64,000 nucleotides of DNA from Coenobita brevimanus (taxonomy: Eukaryota > Arthropoda > Malacostraca > Decapoda > Coenobitidae): the NCBI GenBank assembly GCA_032717465.1, contig CM064663.1:14520989-14584988 (forward strand), written 5' to 3'. The position numbers and the translations under genes are program-made. Below are positions 44,278-55,709 of the stretch, piece by piece. The first letter of the stretch is position 1, and the number at the start of each line of letters is the position of its first letter. The notes under the pieces were generated by a model, which was not told where the DNA came from, did not search any database, and was given only the letters and a program-made list of their open reading frames with translations.

Positions 44278-44713
44278 GTGAAAGAACAGTTTTTTTATAC
44301 CACTTCATCGTGGTCCTGGCACACTCTACCGTCGATATCATGGAGTCTGACTGGTCCACGAGGCGCATGTTTATATTGTAATCCATAACACACTCGGGTT
44401 TCCAAACACGACGCCTGCTCTCGCTACGGTAATCTACTGAATCAGTATGGTGCATCAAGGGGCGGTGAACCGTGGACAAGAGGCTTACTTCTCTGTTATG
44501 GTTCCACATTGTTGCAAAGATGTTGATGGCTTTGAAGAAGACAACCTCATTCCTTGCAAGTTTCCACCCTACCTTGGCCATGTGACGGCGGTTCACCTTT
44601 ACGGTTCCACAGACTCCCGTTTCGTGTGTGTGAAGATAACGAGCGAGAAGAGGGCTAGTGTACCAATTGTCGAGGTAGAGAACGTGACCACGATGAAGGT
44701 AGTCTTCTATCAT
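44207..44713 (-). pseudogene. piggyBac transposase, catalytic core part 2
   Basis: A 168-codon frame shifted by one base from the preceding one. YLHRGHVLYLDNWYTSPLLA has the second catalytic Asp (residue 15). GTVKVNRRHMAKVGWKL follows, then the third acidic region (YNINMRLVDQSDSMIS, D120/D123). Another shift near 44285 moves the reading to the frame 44277-44044 (DITALNCHHLHAMTTGVQKT, FEGFVRELTREIFAKYAVE). Confidence 0.88.
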
Positions 44714-45162
44714 CGTCTTACCACTGCTCCCGACAGTCCAATACTTCGATCTTCTATTATGTCTGTCTGTGCACCGGTGTACAAGACTATGTCTTGCACG
44801 TATCCAGTCCTACAGTCACACATAACAAAGATCTTGAACCCAAAATGGTGCCTTTTGCTGGGTATATACTGTCTGAATGAAATATTGCCTCTCCACAACA
44901 CGAGACTCTCGTCTATGACGAGGTCTCTATAGGGATAGAATGAGGAACGAAAGGTTTGCCTGAGGTGATCAAAGACCAACCGAATTCGCCTCATTTTATC
45001 AGTGTTGTTTGCATTTGCAGGGTCATGAGCATCATAAAAATGGAGGCGACTTAGAATTTGTTGAAACCGATTACGGCTCATCACTTGACCAAATATGGGG
45101 GTAAACATAACAGGGTCCCTAGTCCAGTAAGCAGGAATTCTATTCTTTCTTATAATACCCAT
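44710..45162 (-). pseudogene. piggyBac transposase, catalytic core part 1
   Basis: The 150-codon frame follows the preceding one in register after a single TAG. It has MGIIRKNRIPAYWTRDPVMF, then FGQVMSRNRFQQILSRLHFY, LVIDESLVLWRGNISFRQYI with the first catalytic Asp at residue 84, then GFKIFVMCDCRTGYVQDIVLYTG. It ends GAVVRR and a stop produced by a one-base shift at ~44715. Confidence 0.9.
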
Positions 45163-46380
45163 CTAAAGGACCAGGGCAAAAAATAAGAACATTTCTGGAA
45201 GGGAGACAGGGTAATCATAGATCATAGAATGCCTACTCCTTGTTCCCAATCTTTCACTCTCTAGGCGCTGGGCGCTTGCAAACAGGTTTGTTTGGTATAC
45301 AATCTGATCAACAAATGCCTCACTGAAAAACAGGTGGAAAAAATCCAACCTGGTGGAATTACGGTGAATTCCTGGAGCAATGCAGCCAGAGCACCCCTGC
45401 TCAGTGAAGGGGTGAATGAGGGGAGAAAAATCACTCCCATCCTCCCAATCCCACGACACAAATCCCTCGTCCCCATCATCCCCATCACCGCCTTCGTCTG
45501 GGTGGGGAGGAGATCCTGGTTGGGGAGGTGGGGAAGGAGTGCAGAGGGCTTCCCCACTGTCACTCCTCTTCCCTCTGCCTTTACCTTTTCCCTTTCCCTT
45601 ACCCTTACGGCCTTGAGGAACATTAGGGGGCTGTGGGGATGAAATAGGGGAATATTGGGGAGCAGAAGATGTGCTGGGGAGTGGTTCCTCCCCACCTTTC
45701 CCCTCCATTACAACATCACGTGCTCTCTCACGCAACCTAGCTCGACCACGTGTTAGGGGATATTGGGGAGCATAAGACGTGCTTTGGAGTGGTTCCTCCC
45801 CACCTTCCCCCTCCCTCACAACCCCACCTGATAAGAAACGCACCCGCACTGGCCCACGTGATCCACTACGCCGCCTCACACTACGTAGGGAGAGCAATGA
45901 CTCACTCACGTCACTCTTACTTTCAATAATCCTCCCTGGACTTTCCCTTTCACTCCCCACTCCCTCCACTTGACTTCCTAGCTCCCCAAACAGAATGCTA
46001 GGCCCATACCTGCTCATACGACGTGGTGTGCGCTCTGGACCACGATGTGTAATCACCTCCCGTCCATACCATGTGGCAGCACATCCCATGGCTCCGTCCT
46101 CATCCTCGTCCTCGAATTCTGGTTCCAAATCACGCTGAGGATAGGGATAGGATATACCACCTGCCTTCTTTGCCTCCTGCCCCTCTCTAGCAGCACGGTA
46201 AGTCACGTACTGCCGCTTTCTGGGAGACGGAACTTCCTCGTCACTGCTGGAGGTTTCTTCCTCCTGTGGCTGCACATAATCCTTGTCCATATCCTCGTCG
46301 TCCAGTGGGGAATCACTGTCGCCGGTAAAGGTGTCCAGGGCGACTTGAATTTCACTGTCTGAGAGACCTCTCTTAGCCAT
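45163..46380 (-). pseudogene. piggyBac transposase, N-terminal part
   Basis: A 405-codon frame beginning MAKRGLSDSEIQVALD. It has an acidic stretch (residues ~20-50: SDSPLDDEDMDKDY.., EEETSSSDEE), then ~250 residues of low-complexity Ser/Pro/Gly/Arg sequence with two related blocks (EGGEEPLQSTSYAPQYPL and KGGEEPLPSTSSAPQYSP) and a basic run (GRKGKGKGKGKGRGKR). The catalytic-domain start follows (DFFHLFFSEAFVDQIVYQTN, residues ~348-367). It is interrupted by a TAG at 45163-45165 where the family continues (..FLFFALVL*MGIIRK). The N-terminal extension looks unusually long for a piggyBac transposase. The protein would bind element ends and catalyse TTAA-specific cut and paste. Confidence 0.85.
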
Positions 46381-46759
46381 GTCTGAGCAGCACCGTGGCT
46401 ACCAGGTGAGTGGACGAGTGGTGGGCTTGCGCGAGTCGTGCGGGGTCGCCGAGTGTCCCCACATGGTGGCAGGTAGGGGAAGGTCAGGCGAGGGTACGTA
46501 CCGCAAATCAAGCGCGAAATTTGAAAATTGTCGAAATTATGCAAATTGCAATTGCACGACGTACTGGTACGTCGCCGGGACTGGCAAATGCAAATTGTTG
46601 CAACGTACCCATACGTCGACGGGACGGGGAGGGTTAAATTCTAATGGAAAATTAGTGGAATTTAGAAAAATTCCTGCCCTTACAAAATCTGGGAATTTCA
46701 CCCCAGACCTGATACCAGTGTCTGACTCTGAACCATCTGTGTATTCAAGGACGGTTTCT

Positions 46760-48205
46760 CTGTGACCTGACGTGTGTTCCTAAACAGCTGATGGAGAGCC
46801 CAAAAGAGGCAGAAGACTTCGTAAGAATCCATGCACACCTGCACCTTAGGAAGGCACCATGGGGCAATTTTTCTGAGCTGGACAGGACAGACACAGTGCA
46901 GAGAAACCTACATCTCTCATAATCGGCCTGACCCGGTATGCAAAGGAATGTAGAGTGCAACAATGAGAAACAATAAGTTTGTCACTTTGAGTCATCTTTC
47001 TATACAGGGAGGGGTGCCTCTGTGAAAGGAATGTTCCAAAAATAGCTGATGGCTGATGAAGCGTCAGAGAAGAGAGAGAAGATTTAGTATCCTAAAAATC
47101 CCTGCGCACTTGTCCCTTGGGAAGGTACCATTGTGCAATTCTTTGTAACCGACCGGGTCAGACAGGCTATGCAGAGATACCTCAATCCCCCATAACCCTT
47201 TACCCAAAGTAATGTGGAATGTGAGGATGAGAAACATGATACTGAAAAAATTACTGCCAGGATACACAAGCAGCAATAAATGGCTCTGGAATATATCTTA
47301 CACGATTCCAGCAACAACTGAGTAGCCACTTGTGCTGTACACAAAAGGAAGGAACATCAGCCTGCACAACCTAGGAGTTGGGTAGGATATTAAAGCATCA
47401 GTGGCATGACAAAAAACTGCATGATGCAAAGGATTGAGGACACTAAGCTGCGGTACAGCACATGAGGTGTAGAACTCGCAACCATAGGCAAGCTTATATC
47501 CCATTAAGGCTTGATACAAGTGAAAGAGTGTACTCTGACCAGCACCCCACTAGTTGTGAGATTTAGAGACACTACCTTCAACAAATTCATTGATTGCATA
47601 CATGACACTCAGAGAAGTTTCAAATGTAATACTCAAGTAACCTGACAGTCAAACGTTAAGCCAAGAAACTTAGTCTTCCCCATGCACTGTAGCAGGCACC
47701 AACCCCTTTAATGTATAAAAGTGGATTGCTACACTCATGCTTGAAGAAAAATGGAAAGCTCCCCAGTCTGCCCAGCTGGTGACCCTTTCCAGCACCAGCT
47801 GCATCCTCCTTTCAATAGTACACATCTAGGAACCATAAAACCATACCACTAGGTCATCCACGTAAAAGGAAGAAGACACCCTCTGTGGCAGGGAATCAAG
47901 TATGTCATTGATGGCAACAGCATGTAAAGGAACACTTAGCACACTCCTCTGTGGAACACCCTCCGCTTGAACTCGTAGGACAGAGTGAGGACAACAACCA
48001 GACCTGAAACCTGCGATTCAACTAGAAGTCACTAAAGAACAATGGCAAGTGACCATGCAGCCCCATATTGTGAAGTTAATTCAAAATGCCATGGTGCCAT
48101 GCTGTATCATATGCTTTTCAAGGTCAAGGAACAAAGCTACAAGATGTTGCCCAGATGCAAAAGCCTCAAAGACTGCTGACTCAGATCCGATGAAGTAGTC
48201 CAATG
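46760..48205 (-). mobile_element. Decayed LINE, RT palm to C-terminus, YVDD motif
   Basis: Minus-strand pieces: ALFLDLEK.MIQHGTMAF near 48115 (motif A, decayed), EGVPQRSVLSVPLHAVAIND near 47955, SSSFYVDDLVVWFYG near 47870-47825 (catalytic YVDD), IERRMQLVLERVTSWADWGA near 47800, and LYQALMGYKLAYGCEFYTSC with SVLNPLHHAVF (47520-47400, normally LDYGSIVYxSA..LDPIHN). A ~265-bp stretch appears twice in diverged form (46760-46980 and 47030-47260). It is cut on its 5' side by the SINE-like repeat at 48206. Confidence 0.75.
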
Positions 48206-48340
48206 TGCAGTCGCCAAACTTTCCACCTGGGCAACCTAGCCATGAGAGGTGGGTAACGGGTGCTGGCAACAGTGTATCTTTTGTGAGTACATGCTCGACG
48301 AAAGTTTGGATCATCAGCTCTCGTGTTCCGGAGTGAACCC
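48206..48340 (+). repeat. SINE-like repeat, copy 2
   Basis: CAGTCGCCAAACTTTCC, CTAGCCATGAGAGGTGG and GGTGCTGGCAACAGTG match the copy at 4210-4345 with about one change in eight. It abuts the truncated LINE, consistent with insertion or a shared breakpoint. Confidence 0.6.
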
Positions 48341-48464
48341 ACTGAGCTCTATAAAATGGAGAAGCTATCTCCGCTGCAAGCATGTGAGTTTGGCCACCAT
48401 ATTGGAACACCAGCACTCAAATTCAAAGTCAAATACTATATTTCCACTTAGCAGTGGTTATTAA

Positions 48465-49141
48465 CCCGTACAATCCCGCCGTCGGCATGGTGCCAACAGT
48501 ACAAAACGTCTCAATTGATCCCAGCGACGTGATGGTGCCGAAAAAAAAATTTGAGCACTGTAGCACGTCTCAAACTGCTTTAATCTAGCATATTTTTTTG
48601 CTAAGAAGTAGCTTAATGTATTGGCAACATTGTGTCCAAGCAGTTGTAGTACTGAGTTTGGTTCTGTGTGAGTGGGTAACATACATCAGTGTGCCACTGT
48701 CCATCAGAGCATTAGGATGTCACGAAAATTATGCCATTTTTCCGCCTCATTGGAATGGAGGAGGCTGTTGAAATTGTCAAATGGACCATTCAGTCCTTTC
48801 ATTTAGTGATCCTTCAGAAGAGAAAGACCTGGATAACTATTCTTGGGAGGAATATGAGCCAGCGAAGGACACTGAGAAAGGGGAATCCCCCTTTCTCCTC
48901 CCCCATTCTCTCTCATCCCACCCAGCTGGGTGGGAAAACATTGCTCACGGCTTGGGAAACTGGGCTAAAAACACGATGGACAGCCATCCTGGTCTTATTT
49001 CTCCTATAAGGAGTACTATTTTTTTCGCTTTTCCTTGATTTGTATGTCCTTTTGGATTGTTTTATGCAATAAAATTGTTTTCCGTTTTTGATTCGGGATT
49101 GGGTGGGCATAAACTTGCAAAAATGCCTGGGATGGTACGAG
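48465..49141 (+). mobile_element. piggyBac-type short element of a second family
   Basis: TTAA lies at 48461-48464 and 49142-49145. The ends CCCGTACAATCCC and, reverse-complemented, CTCGTACCATCCC match at 11 of 13. The interior keeps an acidic open stretch (DLDNYSWEEYEPAKDTEKGE, 48781-49038 frame) like the N-terminal acidic region of piggyBac transposases, suggesting an internal-deletion derivative. Confidence 0.75.
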
Positions 49142-49145
49142 TTAA

Positions 49146-50113
49146 TAAAGATACACTCATCGCGTATAATACAAAAACATATATGGATTATGATTATTTT
49201 CCTGCCTAGTTCAACGAATTATACTGGGTACATTTAGCCAATGAGTATAAAACAAGGATACTGGGGAAGAATGTTCCTGCACCCCCCACCCCAGGGGTGG
49301 CAGTAAGGTTAAAGAAATCAGCAACAACAGAGATTTCTTGCTTGTGAAATGTAGTGCCATCTCTCTTCGATGAATTCTTGTGCCCATTTCTGTATCTGTA
49401 AGTTGCACAGTGGACCATGGCACTATATTTTCCGGAATCATCGGCTGCTTTCAAAAACCCACAGAGCAGCTCAGTACAAAAATGCAGGCATCAGATGTGG
49501 TGCAACATGGCTGCTGCTACACTAGCACCGCCCTGACAGCCACTACATGAATTATGCTGTGTTACCCATGAGAAAGCCTCTCCATATTATAGGGTTCAGT
49601 GGCTCTAATGATCCCCAGAGTTCATCCCAATATTCAGTCAAAAATTTTTAACAGATAAAATTTCAAAGGAACTTCTTTTTTGAAAGTATTAGATAATGCG
49701 AGTACTGAAAACAATAAGTATAATAATCTAAAAGACTGCATGTTTACATATATGACAAATTAATAAACGTGTTCTTTTTCACTATTACATGATAAAACCC
49801 ATGGTTAAAAACTGTCTACTGAATACTGGGGAGAAGAACCATCGTGAGACTGGCCTCTTACGGTAGAAAAATAGGTGCCGGTGTCTGTTAGTTTTGCATT
49901 CTCGCTAGTCTTGGCCCAGTCTTGATTAACCTATTGAAATACCATTCTTGGATCCGAGATACATTAGATAAGTTAGGTCCATTACTCTTTACAGGATTTC
50001 TCACTGGGATTATATTACTTTAAACTAATCAGGAGAGACAGGAACTGTATATGTTTGTGTTGAAACTCGTTCATTGAGGCAGAATAGCCTACTGCCTCGA
50101 GTCAGTTAGTCAT
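49146..50113. other. Unassigned interval
   Basis: A minus-strand open frame at 49454-49206 reads AADDSGKYSAMVHCATYRYR.., which I do not recognise and which lacks a supported start or splice sites. No repeat partner was noticed. Confidence 0.35.
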
Positions 50114-51405
50114 GAGTCGACCAATGTGATGTATCCTCCCTGGAGATTATATATAATAGTATATATTTATTTCATAATATTATAAATATTACCTTATTAT
50201 AAATTTAACCCACCCCATCGCGGCCACTTTTCCAGCACTGACTCCCCCCAACCCCGACCATTTTTGGAAAAAAATTTCAGTCTCAAACCCTCGCTTTTGG
50301 TGAGAAAACATCGAAAATTCATAGAGAAATCGCTCACCTGAGGTTTAAAATACTGGATACAGGTAGGAGTACCTCCTTACCTTACTGGGTTTTCTAACAG
50401 GCTGGCACCTTGAAAACCAGCCCTATGGGAGGATATCTATTTCACACCCCTCATAAACAGTATTTATTTATTTACTTCAGACGAACTAGCATGTAGTACG
50501 AGAGTATATGGGTTTTCTTCGCTACAGTAATCTCAGGCATTATAAACATTGTTTCACTCACTAACTCATCACCATACCTGACCTGTTTTTGCAGCATTAC
50601 CTGGATAATCACTTCTGACTGTTTCTTCCTCTCTAATGCTATGTAAACTTTGTCCTCCACATTGTCATTGGATTGGGGAACTACTCTGGCCCTGAATTTC
50701 GTACCGTGGCATGACATGGCTTGACTGGCCAGGACACTGATAACAGGTGAATTGCTGCGAAAATGGCGTGAAGGGGGGGGGAGGAGGTCATGCTGGGTAA
50801 GGCAGTGTCCCTGCCCGGCATCTTGCAGAGGAAGGTGTACCGTGTATACGTACTCAAAATCACTCATGAAAATTGAAAATTGTGCAAACTAGGGACCTTG
50901 TAAATGATCCACGCTTATGTACGTCGATCGGGATTACAGTGACAAAACGTGTGGACATTAAAGAACGTTGATGGGACTCCGTGGGTTAATATAGTCATAT
51001 TTATTTGGTCTTGGTCAGCACGACCTGTGGCACATGACAGTTTTCCGTGCAACCAGTTATATTTATTAGGCCTTAGCGCGACCTGTGGCACATAACAATT
51101 TTCTGTGCGACCAGTTTCATGCAGGTGACTGAGCCAATGGGAGAGCCGCCTTACTCCTGAGACATTTTGCTCCCCACCCAACTCCACACTCAGCCATCTA
51201 TGGGATGAACTCTGACGGAGGTTCATTACAGACGAAGAGAGTTGATGATTCGAACTTTTGCCTAGCATGTACACACGAACAAACAGATTCACTGTTGCCA
51301 ACACCCGTTAGCCACCTCTCGTGGGTAGGTGGCCCAGGTGGAAAGTTTGGCGACTGTACATCTCATCCAATGAAACCCTCTTTGTCACAGTGAAGAGAAA
51401 CATCT
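50114..51405 (-). repeat. Interspersed composite repeat, inverted copy of 4163-5438
   Basis: See the copy at 4163-5438. It contains the MITE 50219-50985, the 62-bp duplicated unit near 50995-51120 and the SINE-like repeat near 51225-51358, all reversed. It ends exactly at the scaffold gap. Confidence 0.85.
50219..50985 (-). mobile_element. piggyBac-type MITE, copy 4 (same insertion as copy 1)
   Basis: TTAA lies at 50215-50218 and 50986-50989. The flanks (ATTATAAAT and TATAGTCATATTTATT) equal those of the copy at 4567-5335, so both descend from one insertion in an ancestral repeat. A minus-strand open frame (50867-50472) keeps the acidic remnant NDNVEDKVYIALE. Confidence 0.88.
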
Positions 51406-51505
51406 NNNNNNNNNNNNNNNNNNNNNNNNNNNNNNNNNNNNNNNNNNNNNNNNNNNNNNNNNNNNNNNNNNNNNNNNNNNNNNNNNNNNNNNNNNNNNNN
51501 NNNNN
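51406..51505. other. Scaffold gap (100 N)
   Basis: Exactly 100 N, immediately before the first base of the duplicated segment, copy B. Confidence 0.99.
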
Positions 51506-52010
51506 ATATTAGGCCAAGTTAAAGTGAAAAGAGTAGAGTAAGTGGTCCATATCCCGTGAGAAACCCTGAATACGACTTTGTTTCGGCGAGAGAAAAACAG
51601 TGACGAGTATATAGAACCAATGGCTCACGTAGGAAGAAAATAACTGAGCAAGATTTATTACTAGAAAACATCCAAGGCATCGAAAAGATGGCCCTATGTG
51701 ATGAACAGAAAATAAGTAGAATTAACTTCATATATATATTATTTTCATTCATTCCTGCTATCGACAGAATATTTCACTCAGGAGACAATTTTCAGACTGA
51801 GGGGTTAGTTATACTTCTCTTCACGAAGGGGTTAAATTATAGCCTCGATTAGATATAACTTCCAAAGACTACATGAAACTCTCTCTTCATTAGCTACAGG
51901 CAATGATGAATTATACCCATGTAGTGTAGAGGGAATAAAGATAATTAATTCTGCCTGAAAATTATAAACGTATTGTGCAGGTACAGCATGTTGGTTCACT
52001 TGCCGTACAG

Positions 52011-52109
52011 TCCTGACGGTGCCCGGGTGGTGCAAGTGGCTTCCTGGACCCCCACATCAGGTCTACGCTATCTCACACCTCCCACCCTTTTCCCGGAGAA
52101 ATACACCAA
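52011..52109 (+). CDS. Ionotropic receptor, exon 1 of those seen (copy B)
   Basis: Identical over 99 bp to 25560-25658, with the same acceptor and donor (CCAA|GTAATG). Confidence 0.75.
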
Positions 52110-52706
52110 GTAATGTGTACAGATTACTGGCCATTTGAGACCTGGAGGATCTTATGTACTCTGTTGAAATTACTGGCATTACAAAACTGGAAAAACATAA
52201 GTAATGTATCCAAATTACGAATATAGACTGAGCTATACCCATTTCATTCTAATCTGGCTTAAAACTGCCGTCTCTTCGTCTTGAATGGGTTTAACAAGAT
52301 ATTAGCACTAGAATATGATGCTAGTCATGAGAAAGTGTTATGGAAATGAAGTAGAGACACAGCTTTGAATATTTCTGTATCTGAGGTATGTGAAATATGT
52401 TGTGAAATGTTGAATATCTAGTATAAATTAGTCTAAAACAGGTATAACTTGTAACTGACAGTATACATGTTATGGACAATGTAATGAAAGAGAACATCGA
52501 GCCGCGAAACAGTTACTTAAAGGAAATTAATATCAGTAATCCAGTAATAATGATCAAATTTTTTTATAGAGTACCTATACTTGTTTTGAATAATACGCAA
52601 TAGCTTTTATTCCTACAGAATTATCATAGGTTGAATAAAAAGTCACTTTCACCTAATGTTGCACTGCAACTTCCGTCTGATCAGAATATAACGTTATTTT
52701 TGGCAG

Positions 52707-52878
52707 TTTCTATGGCGCGACAATAAACGTGACGGCGTTTACATATGAACCCTACTGGAGAGAGTCCACCGAGGGCAACACCACCAGGTACTCAGGCACT
52801 GACTACAACCAGCTGGTTACGGTTGCCCAGGCCCTGAATTTTACTTTCCGTGTCCTTCCATCACGCAGCTGGAACGAG
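52707..52878 (+). CDS. Ionotropic receptor, S1 lobe exon (copy B)
   Basis: Same length, phase and splice sites as 26256-26427. It encodes ESTEGNTTRYSG where copy A has ESIEGNTTRYSG, plus one synonymous change. Confidence 0.85.
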
Positions 52879-53422
52879 GTGAGAATTATATACTTGTCTG
52901 CATTCAAACTTTTGCTGTTAGTATCTGTTGCTGTTGTAAAGTAATTAATTTGAATATTACATTGGATTTTAATATCAGCATCGTTTTGTAATATTTAGTA
53001 GCCCACTCACTTTCTTATGTGATATGTTAGCGATTATTTAAAATACGATCTCTACAGAAGCTGCATTGTTTTCCACAAAATTAATATTCAGAAAGTATTC
53101 ACTGAAAGGGTTTGGATTTGATCTCTTGATCTCAATTTGGCTGCTACTGCCAGAAACCTAATTTCAAATAACATGTCATCTCTTGTAAGGTGTTATTCAA
53201 ACTCGATTCAGCTCCAGCATATCAGTGTCTACATTATCATCCCAGATGAAATGTGTAATCATACTGAATCAGCACTTTAACTTCTCCACTGCCCTCAGTG
53301 ATGATCAGTGAAACATACAGTACAAACTGTCGCTGGCATTGGCCTCGACAGTGCCACCTAGAACTGCATGATAAACCCCAAGGATATCCTATTTGGTGTC
53401 TTTTATGAACCCTCAGTATGTA

Positions 53423-53592
53423 CAGTGTAAGACAAAAGTCGTGTCGCGATTTTTGGTGAAGACATCTGATAAAAGGCTAACCTTTAGGGCATGCCAGTCT
53501 CGAATGCGTTACTGGGGTAGGACTCTCAGATTGTTTCGCGACTGACATTAAATCATCGGACAAAGCAGCGACACGACTTTTGTCTTAGGCTG
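53423..53592. mobile_element. 170-bp Tc1/mariner-like MITE in intron (copy B)
   Basis: Same element and TA flanks (53421-53422 and 53593-53594) as in copy A. Confidence 0.85.
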
Positions 53593-53918
53593 TACATAGA
53601 TAATTTCAACCATAGTGCACCGCTGTTTGTGAGTGACGTCATTTTTTCTTGATTTGTTATGCACCGATGGGTTTCTTTCGACTCTACCTATGTTTTGATA
53701 TATATCGCATTATTTACACGATGTTATTAAATTTATTATTTAAAGGATGTTTTTATATTCTTATAAAAGTTTGGTATCGAAAGCAAGAATTTATGTTTCA
53801 TTCTATTTATTCCCTAACTGGTAAAACTAGAAAATAAAAAGAAAATTGCCTTAGATCGTCCATTATCCCTGGACAGTTTCCTGGCTTTGTCCAAGGGATA
53901 ATTTTGACTCTGTAAGGA

Positions 53919-53921
<3 letters not shown>

Positions 53922-53974
<53 letters not shown>
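53922..53974. repeat. (CT)n microsatellite (copy B)
   Basis: Shorter allele of the array at 27477-27551. Confidence 0.95.
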
Positions 53975-53978
<4 letters not shown>

Positions 53979-54533
53979 ATTCAAAACAGTGGAGGTAAAG
54001 GAATAACTTCCTTTCATCTCCCTGCTTCTTTGTTTCACCGTGCTTCTCACACTTCACTGAAGCGTTGCATATCCTGCCATAATTTACTGACATTTCAAAG
54101 ATCATTACTTTTCTGAAGTAATGCCTCTGTCCATCCCCAATAACGGAAGCCATATAACATCCGCCAAGCAGTGAACCCTAGTCCCCTTTCCTGTTTGCAA
54201 GGGCTACCGGTTTTCTCAGTCAACGTGTATAAAAATAAATCAGGAACTGTCATCATTCTGTATTTCACACCGCCTATGACCTCTAAACTTTTAAACTATG
54301 TGTCCAGTCCAGACATCTCGAAATAAACGTGACGATTTTTTTCTCGTTCTTCCTAGGAAGAACAATACATTATTATACTTGGAGCCTTTGGCTCGTACTT
54401 TATTGTGCACTAAAATGATCAGTTTCTTTCAAATTAGGAAGGGCATCTTGTTGATCAGATTTCAGGAATGCTACATCATAACTCTTACTTCGAAACATTT
54501 CCTGAAAGAATTTATGGTAAAAATGACACACGA

Positions 54534-54534
<1 letters not shown>

Positions 54535-54593
<59 letters not shown>

Positions 54594-54601
54594 ATATATA
54601 T

Positions 54602-54636
<35 letters not shown>

Positions 54637-54646
54637 TATATATATA
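54535..54646. repeat. Expanded, interrupted (AT)n microsatellite (copy B)
   Basis: About 110 bp against 35 bp in copy A, with three interrupting C or G bases in TCTATATATATAGATA-type strings. It lies 46 bp upstream of the exon at 54693. Confidence 0.95.
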
Positions 54647-54692
54647 AGCTGGGTCTTTCATTTATGTATTTTAATGTTACATTTACTTGCAG

Positions 54693-54769
54693 GTGGCAGA
54701 TCAGGTGCAGATTCGTAAAACATTCATGGCAACAGTGGCATACCCTGTTATTTCACAAGAACTAGAGAG
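54693..54769 (+). CDS. Ionotropic receptor, S1 end exon (copy B)
   Basis: 77 bp with conserved splice sites. It encodes [17 protein letters not shown] where copy A has TFMATVVYPVLPQELER: three replacements and one synonymous change. Confidence 0.85.
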
Positions 54770-55595
54770 GTGAGATTCTAAGCTAAGGGTAACCTTTGCA
54801 CTGCAGTGGTCACTGTTGTTATTGATAATCCGGTTCAATTCCAGATAGTTTTATGCAGCAAAGAAAAGCTATACATTGTCAAAAGATAGAGATAGCCTAT
54901 CTAATCTGAAATTGCCTAATGTCTTATTAATTATAGATAACTTAAGTGATGAGGAAAATAATTTTTGAATTTTGTTTTACTTGCTGAAGTGAAGTAACTA
55001 AAAAATGAATCTGTCAGTGCACAAAAGTCAAGAGCATTCTTCTAATGACTGCCTACAAATGTGGAACTGCATTCTGTATATATTGCCTTCTTTTGCTTGT
55101 TCAGAATAATAACACTTCCTTTGGTCCACTTATGTTACTAAGCAACATTAGTAAGCCTAAGAAAGTCCATCCCACAATGAAGGGGTTAGAAACTGGTTCG
55201 GTTAACTCATCTTTTATAAAGAATCTTATTTTAGCCGATGAAAACAAAAATGTCAGTATCAACATGTTATAGACTGGCAGTGCATCCAAGAAGGACTATA
55301 GATTCATCTACGAGAAAAATATTTACCTGCGCCTAATTCTTGGTTATTTTCGTCTTCCCAACATAATAAACAGAACTGGGAAGGATAGATGGATGGGAAG
55401 ATGATGATGGAGTTGTAAATAATATACCATAGCTTCTTGTAGTCTGACAATGTTCGATGGTAAAGGAAATGATCTGGAGGGTATGCATGGAGCCATGGGA
55501 AGATGATAAAGCTGGAAATGTAAAAAAAAATCTGTAATATTTCTGTAGTTTCCAGATGGGACTTCAGTTTCAGTTGTAATAATAATAATAATAAC

Positions 55596-55648
<53 letters not shown>

Positions 55649-55709
55649 CTGCGATAGCGAAGCTGGTATTGTTTTCAATCTGTCCGTCTTTCTGTCCGTC
55701 TGTCAGTGT

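Larger units (their letters stand above)
42548..46633 (-). mobile_element. Full-length piggyBac element, 4.1 kb
   Basis: TTAA lies at 42544-42547 and 46634-46637. The left end is CCCGTCACGTCCCGAGG and the right end, reverse-complemented, is CCCTCCCCGTCCCGTCGACG. The left end matches the right ends of MITE copies (61937-62695 reads ..CCTCGGGACGTGACGGG). The right end shares with them a subterminal palindrome (CGACGTACTGGTACGTCG) and the motif TTTGCATTTGCCAGTCCCGG. The transposase runs on the minus strand (46380 to about 43900). It is followed by 1.35 kb of non-coding sequence with a degenerate ~150-bp repeat. This is the likely parent type of the MITEs in the window. Confidence 0.9.

Noticed and set aside
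45292..45642. Plus-strand 116-codon frame
   Set aside because: Antisense to the low-complexity N-terminus of the piggyBac transposase.
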